A stretch of 64,000 bases of DNA from Legionella busanensis. Its GTDB lineage: Bacteria > Pseudomonadota > Gammaproteobacteria > Legionellales > Legionellaceae. The stretch covers positions 1,953,001 to 2,017,000 of the forward strand of contig NZ_UGOD01000001.1 in assembly GCF_900461525.1 (NCBI RefSeq), written 5' to 3'. Below, piece after piece: positions 9,394 through 18,279 of the stretch. Made by a program: the position numbers and the translations under genes. Position 1 is the stretch's first letter. Each line of letters begins with the position of its first letter. The notes under the pieces were generated by a model. The model was given only the letters and a program-made list of their open reading frames with translations. It was not told where the DNA came from and searched no databases.

Positions 9394-9423
9394 AAATATC
9401 ATTTTATTTACAAAATGATATTT
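9394..9423. promoter_or_regulatory. perfect 12-bp inverted repeat in the divergent POT/pta spacer
   Basis: AAATATCATTTT at 9394-9405 is followed by a 6-base loop and its exact complement at 9412-9423. It lies in the 291-base spacer between two divergent genes, 107 bases from the POT start and 156 bases from the pta start, so an operator is more likely than a terminator. The rest of the spacer is AT-rich; I could not assign promoters with confidence. Confidence 0.45.
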
Positions 9424-9578
9424 TTAACGCACATCGATATATTTTGAACAAAAAATTATCTATACTTCTTGCCAATAAAAAAAGTCTGAAGACAGCAACG
9501 ACATTTAGGTAAGTATAGTTATTCCCTAAATTTCTTTGACTTTCTGCTAAAGTATATTATGAATAAAAAGGTTACCAA

Positions 9579-11642
9579 ATGCATAGAAAAATTTATTTAT
9601 CAGGCATTGAAAAAAGGCCTGGAAAATCATTCATTTCATTAGGAATTGTCACTATTTTACAAAAGCATTATTTGCTGCACTGCGTCAAGTTATTTAAAGA
9701 ACTTGATAATAATCAAACCGCCCTATTACAAAGCTTAACACATCATTTTATATCGCCAACTATGTCTATTGATCAAGCTATTAATCTAATGCGTGAAGAA
9801 CCAGATATTTTATTTTCCACAATTTTTGAAATGATTAATGGGGACAAAGATTATGAAATCACTTATATAGAAGGAAGCGATTTTGAAAGCGATAATGATG
9901 TTTTTGAATACGAATTTAATTTAACGTTGGCGGCACAACTAAATTGTGAAGTTATTCTTACTATTTCAGCTAAAGATAGATCGTTAAATCATATGCTGTC
10001 TATTATTGCAACTGCACTAGAAATTAGTAAACGCAATCACGCCCAAGTTATTGGAATTATCGTTAATCGTGTGCCGCTTAAAGATGAATTTAAAGCTTAT
10101 GAGCTTTTTAAAAATCAATTTCCATTCTTAACATTTATTATCATTCCGGAATTTGAAAATTTAGCAAATCCCTCTATGCAAGAAATTGCTAATAAATTAA
10201 ATGCTATTGTCTTATGCGGGAAAGATGAGTTGCATCGTAGTGCGAAACAATTTACGGTCGCTGCTAAAACAATTGGTAATTTTCTTGAATCCAGGCTTAA
10301 ACGGGACGGTATGTTAATTATTACTCCTGATGATCGTATCGATATTTTATTAGGTTCATTGTTAGCCGATCAATCAAGCTCTTATCCAAAAATTGCAGGT
10401 ATTGTGCTCACAGGCGGTGAAATGCTCGGTAAAACAATACGAGAAATTATTTCTGGCTTAGAGCGCCCTTTTCCAGTCCTATTAACATCTCATCACACGT
10501 ACGAGACAGCCACTTCATTATTTACTGCTAAGTTTGGTCTAAGTAAAGATAATTCTACAAAAGTAAAAGCAGCCATTGATGCCATGGAAACTTATCTTTC
10601 TCCACCTATTTTAAAATTAATTAACCAAACTAAAAAAAGCTCAGATTTAACACCTGCAATTTTTTTGCATGAATTAGTTAATAAAGCACGCTCTAGTAAG
10701 CGTCATATTGTTTTACCAGAAGGAACTGACTCTCGGATTTTAATTGCGGCTGACTATCTTTTGAAACGTAATATAGTCAAAATTACTATACTCGGTAATA
10801 AAGAGAAAATTAAACTTCTAGAAAAAAGGATGCAGCTAGATTTAAGTCATGCCAAAATTATTGATGTTAACGAATCAGAAAAAAAAGTGAGCTATGCAAA
10901 ACAATATTGGCAGCTTCGGCAACATAAAAATGTAAATTTACCTATAGCACTTGAGCGAATGGCTGATGTTAACTATTTCGCTGCCATGATGGTTTATTGT
11001 GGTGATGCTGATGGTATGGTATCAGGTGCTGAACATACTACAGCCAGTACTGTTAGACCTGCTTTAGAAATTATAAAAACTAAGCCTGGTGTAACTAAAG
11101 TTTCCTCCATTTTTATAATGTGTTTACCTACCAGAGTCTTAATTTATGGTGATTGTGCAATAAACCCTGACCCAGATAGTCCAACGTTAGCTGAAATTAC
11201 CCTACAAGCTGTAGAGATTGCTAAACATCTAGGTATTGAGCCTAAGGCTGCACTTTTATCTTATTCCTCTGGCACGTCTGGAAGTGGCAAAAGCGTAGAT
11301 AAAGTTATTAAAGCAGTTGAGATTATTCATCGAGACTTCCCCGAAATATCTGTTGAAGGACCAATGCAATATGATGCTGCTGTAGATGATGAAGTAGCTG
11401 CGAAAAAGCTTCCCGGCTCAAAAATTGCAGGCAAAGCCAATGTGTTAATTTTTCCCGATTTAAATACAGGTAATAACACCTATAAAGCGGTACAACGAGA
11501 AACAGGCGCTCTAGCCATTGGTCCTATTTTATTAGGTTTAAATAAACCTGTTAATGACTTAAGCCGTGGTTGTACGCCACAAGATATAATCAATACTATT
11601 TTAGTTACAGCATTACAAGCAGAGGATAATCATGAGCATTAA
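9579..11642 (+). CDS. pta: phosphate acetyltransferase
   Basis: This 687-residue long-form Pta converts acetyl-CoA and phosphate to acetyl phosphate. The domain order is an N-terminal P-loop-like domain (1-200), a DRTGG domain (about 212-340) and the catalytic PTA_PTB domain (about 358-685), with HIVLPEGTD near 376-384 and SYSSGTSGSGKS near 565-580. The N-terminal nucleotide loop is atypical (GIEKRPGKSF instead of a PTGTxVG-type loop), so regulation by that domain may differ. AAAAGG lies 8 bases before the ATG. It overlaps ackA by 11 bases; together they form the acetate overflow/acetyl-phosphate operon. Confidence 0.95.
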   Translation: MHRKIYLSGIEKRPGKSFISLGIVTILQKHYLLHCVKLFKELDNNQTALLQSLTHHFISPTMSIDQAINLMREEPDILFSTIFEMINGDKDYEITYIEGSDFESDNDVFEYEFNLTLAAQLNCEVILTISAKDRSLNHMLSIIATALEISKRNHAQVIGIIVNRVPLKDEFKAYELFKNQFPFLTFIIIPEFENLANPSMQEIANKLNAIVLCGKDELHRSAKQFTVAAKTIGNFLESRLKRDGMLIITPDDRIDILLGSLLADQSSSYPKIAGIVLTGGEMLGKTIREIISGLERPFPVLLTSHHTYETATSLFTAKFGLSKDNSTKVKAAIDAMETYLSPPILKLINQTKKSSDLTPAIFLHELVNKARSSKRHIVLPEGTDSRILIAADYLLKRNIVKITILGNKEKIKLLEKRMQLDLSHAKIIDVNESEKKVSYAKQYWQLRQHKNVNLPIALERMADVNYFAAMMVYCGDADGMVSGAEHTTASTVRPALEIIKTKPGVTKVSSIFIMCLPTRVLIYGDCAINPDPDSPTLAEITLQAVEIAKHLGIEPKAALLSYSSGTSGSGKSVDKVIKAVEIIHRDFPEISVEGPMQYDAAVDDEVAAKKLPGSKIAGKANVLIFPDLNTGNNTYKAVQRETGALAIGPILLGLNKPVNDLSRGCTPQDIINTILVTALQAEDNHEH

Positions 11643-12840
11643 TCAGATAACTAACCAAGATTGTATTCTAACAATTAATGCTGGTAGTTCATCCATTAAA
11701 TACAAAGTATTTAGTCAACAAAACGATTATCAAATTATCCCTTTATTATCTGGACTCATTGAAGGCATTACTGAAGAATCAGGACTTTGGCATCATTATA
11801 CGAAGAAAAAAGAGCAGCGCGCTCATTATTTTGTTAATCATGAAGAAGCATTTGCTGCATTAGCTAAGCAGCTTCAACTCGATTTAGTTAATAAAAAAAT
11901 TGTTGGTGTTGGCCATCGAGTCGTTCATGGTGGACCCAATCTATGCCAACCAACAATTATAACGTCAAAGATATTGCAAGAAATTAAAGCCTTAGCAAAA
12001 TTAGCACCGCTACATAATCCTATCAATGCCGCAGGTATTGAATACGCTCAAACATACTTTAAAGAAGCAATACATGTGGCTATTTTTGATACAGGTTTTC
12101 ACCATAACATGCCTAAGCATATTCATTCTTATGCCATCGATGCTCGCCTAGCCCAACAACTTAATATTAGGCGCTATGGTTTTCATGGGATTAATCATGA
12201 ATATGTAAGTAATAAGGCGGCTAAATTTTTAAATAAACCTATGCCCGAGTGTAATTTTATTTCCTTACACTTGGGAAATGGGGCAAGTGCTTGTCTAATT
12301 AAAAATGGAAAATCCTTCGATACCTCAATGGGCATGACACCTTTAGCTGGATTAATAATGGGAACTCGTTGCGGCGATATTGATCCAGCCATTCCTATTT
12401 ATCTTCAAGAGCAAGGATTAGAGTTATCTACAGTCAATACTGTACTTAATAAGCAAAGTGGTCTAAAGGGAATTGCGAATAATAATGATATGCGAGCTGT
12501 TTTGGAAAATTATCATGCTGGCGATGAAGATGCTATTCTTGCTATAGAAATGTATGTTTATGCCATTCAAAAATTCATTGGCGCTTACCTAACTCAAATA
12601 AATAAGCTAAACGCTTTAATTTTTACTGGAGGCATAGGCGAAAACTCAGCTTTTATCCGCGCAAAAATTATATCTTCTCTAAAGCATTTAGGTTTTATTC
12701 TAGATAATGATTTAAATCAAAAAAATAAACAAAAAGAGTGTTCTGTAATATCAAAAGGCGAAGTACCTATTTTGATAATACCGAGCGATGAAGAAGGTTG
12801 GATAATGCAAAAAGTCTTTGAAAAACTAGACTGTAATTAA
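11632..12840 (+). CDS. ackA: acetate kinase
   Basis: This 402-residue enzyme interconverts acetyl phosphate plus ADP and acetate plus ATP. The ASKHA-fold signatures are present: TINAGSSSIKYKVF at the N-terminus, VGHRVVHGG near 97-105, GFHGINHEYVS, HLGNGASACLI, DTSMGMTPLAGLIMGTRCGDIDP, and TGGIGENS near the C-terminus. The length is normal for the family. The start lies inside pta, so expression should be coupled. No hairpin terminator was obvious in the 130 bases after it, which separate it from a convergent gene. Confidence 0.96.
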   Translation: MSINQITNQDCILTINAGSSSIKYKVFSQQNDYQIIPLLSGLIEGITEESGLWHHYTKKKEQRAHYFVNHEEAFAALAKQLQLDLVNKKIVGVGHRVVHGGPNLCQPTIITSKILQEIKALAKLAPLHNPINAAGIEYAQTYFKEAIHVAIFDTGFHHNMPKHIHSYAIDARLAQQLNIRRYGFHGINHEYVSNKAAKFLNKPMPECNFISLHLGNGASACLIKNGKSFDTSMGMTPLAGLIMGTRCGDIDPAIPIYLQEQGLELSTVNTVLNKQSGLKGIANNNDMRAVLENYHAGDEDAILAIEMYVYAIQKFIGAYLTQINKLNALIFTGGIGENSAFIRAKIISSLKHLGFILDNDLNQKNKQKECSVISKGEVPILIIPSDEEGWIMQKVFEKLDCN

Positions 12841-12970
12841 TACTTAGACTCATGCAAATAATATTAATACATTCGATTTTTCAGTTCCGTTGCTTTTACT
12901 AAAACTTATTTACACTACTAATTTCATTTTGGCAAAATTACTCAAACTTTTTAGCAAAAATAAGTTTAAA

Positions 12971-13789
12971 CTAATTATGCTCATTCTGGTAAGAATAACT
13001 TATATCTTCTTGAGGTGATTGAGATTCGCTAAGCGTTTGCGCTACAAAAAAGGTATTTCTTTGATTACTAGTATTAGAGTAAAAAGTCATTGACGTATTT
13101 TCTTGTTTTGTACTATTTATTAGCTTATATTCTGCAAGGAATTTATTACAATTTATTCGGATTAACTTCGATTTACTATCGATGTCCATATAGGTTTCTT
13201 GAACTAAGTTTTTTCTATAGTTGCCAGAAATACCTGGTTTACCGTTATTACTTTTAACATCACCAAGGCAAGCAACTAAATCCAACCCTTGCGGGAATTC
13301 TTTTTCTTCTTTACTAAAAGATTCTGCTAATTTTAAAATAAAATACTCAGCAAAACTCATTTGACCATATTTAAATCTTTCTTTGCTGCCCGTTATACTT
13401 AAACGCTCTGCTAAAGTTTTTTTATCACTTTCTATAGGAGGAAGACCTGATTTACAAGCATATAAGTTTAGTCTTTTAATAGTTGGGCAATGAATTAATA
13501 TATCTTTAAATTTTTCAATAAGAATATGGTTAGAGGTGTTATAAAAATGATACATAGTCATTGTATGTTCCATATAAACACCATGACCAACTTTAGTTAA
13601 AATTTTTGGATTTATTGGAAATAAATCCTCCTCATGATTACCAACTTTAATAATTTTAGCACCATTTTTTTCTCTTTTTTTAACCCAGTTTTCTTCAAAT
13701 TTATCTGCTTCCTCACTCATTAAAATTATTTCTTCTTCCATACCGTGGGTATTAATATCTTGTACTTGCGCATTATTTTTGGATGGCAT
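12971..13789 (-). CDS. hypothetical protein with a caspase-fold (C80/C11-like) His-Cys pattern
   Basis: I do not recognise this 272-residue protein by name. A hydrophobic strand ending in KVGHG (His69), followed 43 residues later by a second strand ending LNLYACKSG (Cys112), is the arrangement of catalytic His and Cys in clan CD peptidases such as clostripain, gingipain and the RTX autoprocessing C80 domain. A further strand LDLVACLGD (169-177) and NNGKPG follow. No signal peptide or membrane segment is seen. The N-terminus is acidic and the C-terminus is Ser/Gln/Asn/Glu-rich. It is a single gene with an AT-rich leader. The enzymatic assignment is an inference from the motif only. Confidence 0.72.
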   Translation of the reverse strand: MPSKNNAQVQDINTHGMEEEIILMSEEADKFEENWVKKREKNGAKIIKVGNHEEDLFPINPKILTKVGHGVYMEHTMTMYHFYNTSNHILIEKFKDILIHCPTIKRLNLYACKSGLPPIESDKKTLAERLSITGSKERFKYGQMSFAEYFILKLAESFSKEEKEFPQGLDLVACLGDVKSNNGKPGISGNYRKNLVQETYMDIDSKSKLIRINCNKFLAEYKLINSTKQENTSMTFYSNTSNQRNTFFVAQTLSESQSPQEDISYSYQNEHN

Positions 13790-13983
13790 AAATTTTTAAA
13801 TAAAATTGTTAAATAAGGGCCAGCATGATAACAACAAATAAGCAGATGATCAGCAAAAATTGCTAAAATTACCCACATATTATTAAATTAGCACCAATAA
13901 CGCATAAGTACACGCTTAGAGAATTTTTATTAAGAATAAAGCAATTGGCGCACTATTAATTAAGCGCCAACTGCTATGTTATT

Positions 13984-15150
13984 TTACTGCTGACTGACAC
14001 CGCTTAACTCAGCTGCCCAATAGGTAGCACCTGGTAGAGTATCCCACGGATTGGGCAATGCATCAGGTGTAATATAAACCCAACCGGCATGCCGTTGTTT
14101 AGTTAAACTTATAGCATTCGTTAAAGAACTATACGGTGTAGCATACAATAAATGCCAAAAACGAGAGGCAGGATATTTTGTTTCCCAGCCACTAGGACGC
14201 CAATTAAGATAAGCGTTATAGTTTGATTCAAAAGTGACTAAAATATCCGTCGTGTTAATGTAACATTCTGGTGTACTAGTACCAAAATTCACAATTGTAA
14301 TCGCCTTACCACCTTTGGCTTTTACATAGTTATTTAAATTTTGGTAATAGGTAAATTTGGTACAATTTTCAGAAAAACCTTCGTCAAAAAAAATACCATC
14401 AACTTGATACCAGTTATAATATCTATTGATATCAGCTCGAATAGCAGTAAGACTACGCTGACCATAGCTTGTATAAACATAACCTAATACTGATTGACCT
14501 GCGTTATGACTTCTTACCACTTGCGCTGCATAGGCAGGATCTTTTGTTGAACCAGGGCCATTAAATGGATTTATTAAAGCGATATTAGCAGTTGGTGCGC
14601 CTTTTATTAATTGGTCCCAGTAGCAATTGGCTGTCCCAGTACATGGATAAAAATAAGAAGGAACAGCAATCTTTTGTGAGGTATCATTACAATTTGAATT
14701 AGCAGGATAAGAAAGCGTCATTTTAGTCAGAGAAGATATACCCGCAGGTGATTCTACTTGATAAAGATAATCTAAGCTTCCTGCACAATTTTTATTAGGA
14801 AGGATATCTTCCCGTTGGATAACCCATGTTTTAACATTCCCTGAGGTTACAGAAACAGCTTTAACAGGCGTCCAATTCCAACCAGGTCCTACATATTTAT
14901 AAAGCGTTTGGTTCTCAATGAGGTAATTGGCCATTAATCCGCCTTGCGGAAAACCATTATCTCCTTTTGGTTGAACATCAATATAAACTCGATAAAAATC
15001 CTGCGTAGTGGTTACTTCATAAGAAAAGGTTATTACATTAGCATCTGCACTTGCCTTAGGATTAATAATTAAATTATCAGGCAAAGGCGATGACCATAAC
15101 GAACTAACATACAAAAACAGAAAAATTACACTGATTTTTTTTAAACTCAT
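13984..15150 (-). CDS. secreted spherulation-specific family 4 (spherulin-4-like) protein
   Basis: This 388-residue protein has a signal peptide (hydrophobic core VIFLFLYVSSLW, cleavage near residues 20-22). Residues 30-150 form a beta-rich N-terminal region. Residues 160-385 match the spherulin-4 family, a TIM-barrel group related to GH114-type glycosidases: AVPSYFYPCTG, NIALINPFNGPG, VLGYVYTSYG, and VDGIFFDEGF with Asp251 and Glu257 at a likely active site. Six cysteines in the mature part suggest disulfides and export from the cytoplasm. The substrate is unknown, possibly a galactosamine-containing polysaccharide by analogy. It is a single gene. Confidence 0.88.
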   Translation of the reverse strand: MSLKKISVIFLFLYVSSLWSSPLPDNLIINPKASADANVITFSYEVTTTQDFYRVYIDVQPKGDNGFPQGGLMANYLIENQTLYKYVGPGWNWTPVKAVSVTSGNVKTWVIQREDILPNKNCAGSLDYLYQVESPAGISSLTKMTLSYPANSNCNDTSQKIAVPSYFYPCTGTANCYWDQLIKGAPTANIALINPFNGPGSTKDPAYAAQVVRSHNAGQSVLGYVYTSYGQRSLTAIRADINRYYNWYQVDGIFFDEGFSENCTKFTYYQNLNNYVKAKGGKAITIVNFGTSTPECYINTTDILVTFESNYNAYLNWRPSGWETKYPASRFWHLLYATPYSSLTNAISLTKQRHAGWVYITPDALPNPWDTLPGATYWAAELSGVSQQ

Positions 15151-15276
15151 TTTATATCCTTATTTTGTTTTAAATTCCTTTAAAAAATAATTTTTTTAAA
15201 GTTTTTTTTAACCAAAAGATCAGTATAAATGAGGTAGGATGATTTACTAAAGAAATCTTTTAAAATTTAAAAAAAT

Positions 15277-15323
15277 AAAATTTATATCAAAGATAAAATT
15301 CACTTATTTTTGATATAAATTTT
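15277..15323 (-). terminator. AT-only hairpin downstream of hemL, probable terminator
   Basis: A perfect 15-bp inverted repeat (AAAATTTATATCAAA at 15277-15291 with its complement at 15309-15323) has a 17-base loop. It starts about 20 bases after the hemL stop and is followed on the minus strand by a T-rich run. The stem holds only one G:C pair, so efficiency is uncertain. Confidence 0.5.
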
Positions 15324-15343
15324 TTAATAATTTATTGATTAAA

Positions 15344-16633
15344 TTAATTTTTTTTTAAATCACTAAAAACTTTTTCTGCTGCTTCAATAGTTAATCGAAT
15401 TTCATCTTGCTTATGTGCACTAGATAAAAAGCCTGCTTCATACATAGACGGAGCAAAGTAAATTCCTCGTTCCAGCATCTTGTGATAGAAGCGCTTGAAT
15501 AAAGCTTCATCTGAAGCAGCAACATCTTGATAACTCCATACTTGTGAATTTTGCGTAAAGCAAAAACCAAACATGCCCCCTATGGATGCCTGACAAAAAG
15601 GGATAGAAAAAGCTTGTGCTAATTCAGCTAAGCTAGTCATTAATAATTGAGTATAGGAAGCTAATTGCTCATAAAATCCTGGTTTTTCTATTTCACTTAA
15701 CGTCGCTAATCCAGCTGCCATAGCTAAGGGATTTCCTGATAAAGTACCTGCCTGATACACGCTACCTTCAGGTGCTAAATAAGACATAATATCAGCACGA
15801 CCACCCACAGCACCTACAGGCATACCGCCCCCAATAACTTTCCCAAGCGTAGTTATATCAGGTGTCACATTATAAAGCGCTTGTGCGCCGCCTAATCCAA
15901 CCCTAAATCCAGTCATTACTTCATCAAAAATTAATAAAGTTTGATAAGTATCACATAATTTACGAAGCTCATTTAAAAAACCCAGCTTAGGTTGTACAAA
16001 ACCCATATTGCCTGCAATAGGTTCAATGATAATAGCAGCAATATCTTTAGGATACTGATCAAATAATGCTTCAACTTGCGCTAAGCTATTAAAATCAGCC
16101 GTTAAAGTATGTTCGGTAATACTTGGAGGAATACCAGGAGATGCGGGAATGCCCAATGTCAAAACTCCAGAGCCCGCTTTTACTAACAGACTATCATTAT
16201 GCCCATGATAGCAGCCATTAAACTTAATAATTTTATTTTTTTCCGTATAACCGCGCGCTAAACGGATAGCAGTCATCGTAGCCTCAGTACCAGAATTAAC
16301 CATCCTTATTTTTTCGATAGCAGGCATTAGGTGAATTATTTTTTGTGCTAATTTAATTTCAAGTTCAGTAGGAGCACCAAAACTCATACCTTGCTGTAAT
16401 ACCTCTTCCACTGCTTGAATAACCTTCGGATGACAGTGGCCTAAAATTAAAGGACCCCAAGAACCTACATAATCAATATACTGACGCTCATCAACATCCA
16501 CTAAGTAAGCGCCCTTGCCCTGTTTAAAAAAGACAGGATTTCCGCCTACGCCCTTAAAAGCACGTACTGGAGAATTTACACCTCCAGGAATTATAGATTG
16601 GGCTTGCGTGAATAACTGCTCAGATTTAATCAT
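15344..16633 (-). CDS. hemL: glutamate-1-semialdehyde 2,1-aminomutase
   Basis: This 429-residue PLP enzyme converts glutamate-1-semialdehyde to 5-aminolevulinate, the last step of the C5 route to haem. Signatures are [12 protein letters not shown] (15-26), [29 protein letters not shown] (113-128), [12 protein letters not shown] (233-244), and [10 protein letters not shown] with the PLP lysine Lys265. Length and all motifs are typical. It stands next to rubredoxin (divergent) and near hemJ, giving a loose haem neighbourhood. Confidence 0.97.
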   Translation of the reverse strand: MIKSEQLFTQAQSIIPGGVNSPVRAFKGVGGNPVFFKQGKGAYLVDVDERQYIDYVGSWGPLILGHCHPKVIQAVEEVLQQGMSFGAPTELEIKLAQKIIHLMPAIEKIRMVNSGTEATMTAIRLARGYTEKNKIIKFNGCYHGHNDSLLVKAGSGVLTLGIPASPGIPPSITEHTLTADFNSLAQVEALFDQYPKDIAAIIIEPIAGNMGFVQPKLGFLNELRKLCDTYQTLLIFDEVMTGFRVGLGGAQALYNVTPDITTLGKVIGGGMPVGAVGGRADIMSYLAPEGSVYQAGTLSGNPLAMAAGLATLSEIEKPGFYEQLASYTQLLMTSLAELAQAFSIPFCQASIGGMFGFCFTQNSQVWSYQDVAASDEALFKRFYHKMLERGIYFAPSMYEAGFLSSAHKQDEIRLTIEAAEKVFSDLKKN

Positions 16634-16768
16634 TATGGCTTCCTTTAAACAAAATGCCCTCTATTTTACTTCATTTAAAGGCTCATAAGAAATACAAATT
16701 TATCATTTATCTTTACATTGAGAGTCTCTATCGGCAAAATTACTTTCTTTTTAAAGTTGAGATACAGA

Positions 16769-16945
16769 ATGCAAGATTATAAACGCTATATTTGTGTCAT
16801 TTGTGGTTTTATTTATGATGAAGCAGAAGGTTGGCCAGAAGATGGTATTGAACCAGGCACACGTTGGGAAGATGTACCAGAAAATTGGTTTTGCCCAGAT
16901 TGTGGCGCTGGTAAAGAGGATTTTGAAATGGTAGAAATAGAATAA
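16769..16945 (+). CDS. rubredoxin
   Basis: This 58-residue electron carrier has two CxxC pairs (CVIC and CPDC) that bind one iron, separated by the typical [26 protein letters not shown] stretch written here only as its ends: YDEAEG and PENWFCP. I chose ATG 16769 because family members start a few residues before YKRYICVIC; an in-frame upstream start at 16718 would add 17 residues with no family match. It is divergent from hemL and its stop is 2 bases from the convergent hemJ stop. Confidence 0.94.
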   Translation: MQDYKRYICVICGFIYDEAEGWPEDGIEPGTRWEDVPENWFCPDCGAGKEDFEMVEIE

Positions 16946-16947
16946 GC

Positions 16948-17370
16948 TTAGAAAGGCTTAGTCACTACTAGCAAAACAATACCAGTTAACAAAACCGTTG
17001 GGATCTCATTAAATATGCGAAAAAATACAACGGCTCTACAGTTAGAATCACTAGCAAAGCATCTTAGGAAATGTCCGCAACTTAAGTGATAGCACCATAC
17101 AATAATAACTAATGTAAGCTTGGCATGCATCCACGGTGCTTTTAAATAATAAGGATAATTAAAAGTAATAAGCCAGATTCCTAAAATAGTGGTTAATAAA
17201 GCAGCAGGCCAAGTAATTCCATAGTAAAGCCGGCGCTCCATCAACTTAAAGCGGGTATCACTTATTTTATCAGTTGTATCAGCATGATAAACAAATAAAC
17301 GTGGTAAATAGAATAAACCTGCAAACCAGGCAACCATGGCAATAATATGAAATGCTTTAATAACTAACAT
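16948..17370 (-). CDS. hemJ: protoporphyrinogen IX oxidase HemJ
   Basis: This 140-residue inner membrane protein has four hydrophobic segments. It matches HemJ (formerly UPF0093): KAFHIIAMVAWFAGLFYLPR at the N-terminus, RRLYYGITWPA, and the APWMHAKLTLV block. HemJ oxidises protoporphyrinogen IX to protoporphyrin IX in bacteria lacking HemG and HemY. The start ATG lies 2 bases after the stop of the upstream TerC gene (17373), so the two are probably co-transcribed. Confidence 0.93.
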   Translation of the reverse strand: MLVIKAFHIIAMVAWFAGLFYLPRLFVYHADTTDKISDTRFKLMERRLYYGITWPAALLTTILGIWLITFNYPYYLKAPWMHAKLTLVIIVWCYHLSCGHFLRCFASDSNCRAVVFFRIFNEIPTVLLTGIVLLVVTKPF

Positions 17371-17372
17371 AA

Positions 17373-18098
17373 CTACTTTTTCTTATTTTTTTGACGATTT
17401 TTTCGTGAGTGCTTAAGTAAGTTTAAACCTTCTACACTTAATGAAAAACCCATAGCGAAATAAATATAAGCCCGAGGAATATGGAATTTAAAGCTATCAG
17501 CTATTAAAACCATACCTATTAATATTAAAAAACTTAATGCTAGCATTTTTATAGTCGGATGTTTATCAATAAATCGACTTACGGGCTCACTAGCATAAAT
17601 CATCACTAAAATAGCACAGGTTATTGCTATTGCCATAACCCATAATCGAGTAGTTAAACCAATAGCGGTTAGAACACTATCAAGTGAAAAAACAATATCC
17701 ATAATACCGACTTGAATAACAACACTTCTAAACGTAACTAATTTCTTCTTTATCTCTCTAATTTCAACAATATCTTCATCTACTTCATGTCTTATTTCTT
17801 GTGTTGCTTTAACAATTAGAAAACCGCCTCCGGCAAATAAAAATATATCTCGAGCCGACAGAGCAAAATTACCAATTTCAATAAGGGGCGTTGTAAGTTT
17901 TACAAGCCATACTGCAGAAGCTAATAAAGCTAAGCGAGTCATCCAAGCAAAAGTAAGACCCCAACGTCTAGCACTACGACGTTGTTCAACTGGAAGTTTC
18001 TCGGTAAGTATCGATAAAAATACTAAGTTATCAATACCTAGAACAATTTCCAAAACAATTAGGGCGCTTAAACTTAATAATATATCTACAAATTCCAT
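17373..18098 (-). CDS. TerC/YgdQ-family membrane protein
   Basis: This 241-residue protein has seven predicted membrane segments. TerC signatures are LEIVLGIDNLVFLSIL near 16-31 and GIMDIVFSLDSVLTAIGL near 132-149, each with an acidic residue inside a membrane helix, and a Lys-rich cytoplasmic tail. TerC-family proteins have been linked to manganese export in some bacteria and to tellurium resistance in others; the role here is unproven. It lies two bases upstream of hemJ, in the same direction. The promoter should lie in the AT-rich spacer shared with pcnB. Confidence 0.9.
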   Translation of the reverse strand: MEFVDILLSLSALIVLEIVLGIDNLVFLSILTEKLPVEQRRSARRWGLTFAWMTRLALLASAVWLVKLTTPLIEIGNFALSARDIFLFAGGGFLIVKATQEIRHEVDEDIVEIREIKKKLVTFRSVVIQVGIMDIVFSLDSVLTAIGLTTRLWVMAIAITCAILVMIYASEPVSRFIDKHPTIKMLALSFLILIGMVLIADSFKFHIPRAYIYFAMGFSLSVEGLNLLKHSRKNRQKNKKK

Positions 18099-18279
18099 GT
18101 GTTGATCTCTGAATTAATTATCCATTAATTTCGCAATGGTAAAAGATTAACAATAACGCTATCTATATCTTTTATGCAATAAATTATTAATCTATAAAAA
18201 AATTCTAAAAGTTTTAAATTATTATAATTTTAGCTATAATGTGGTCCGTTATACCTATTAACTGTGAGTACTGGCAATA

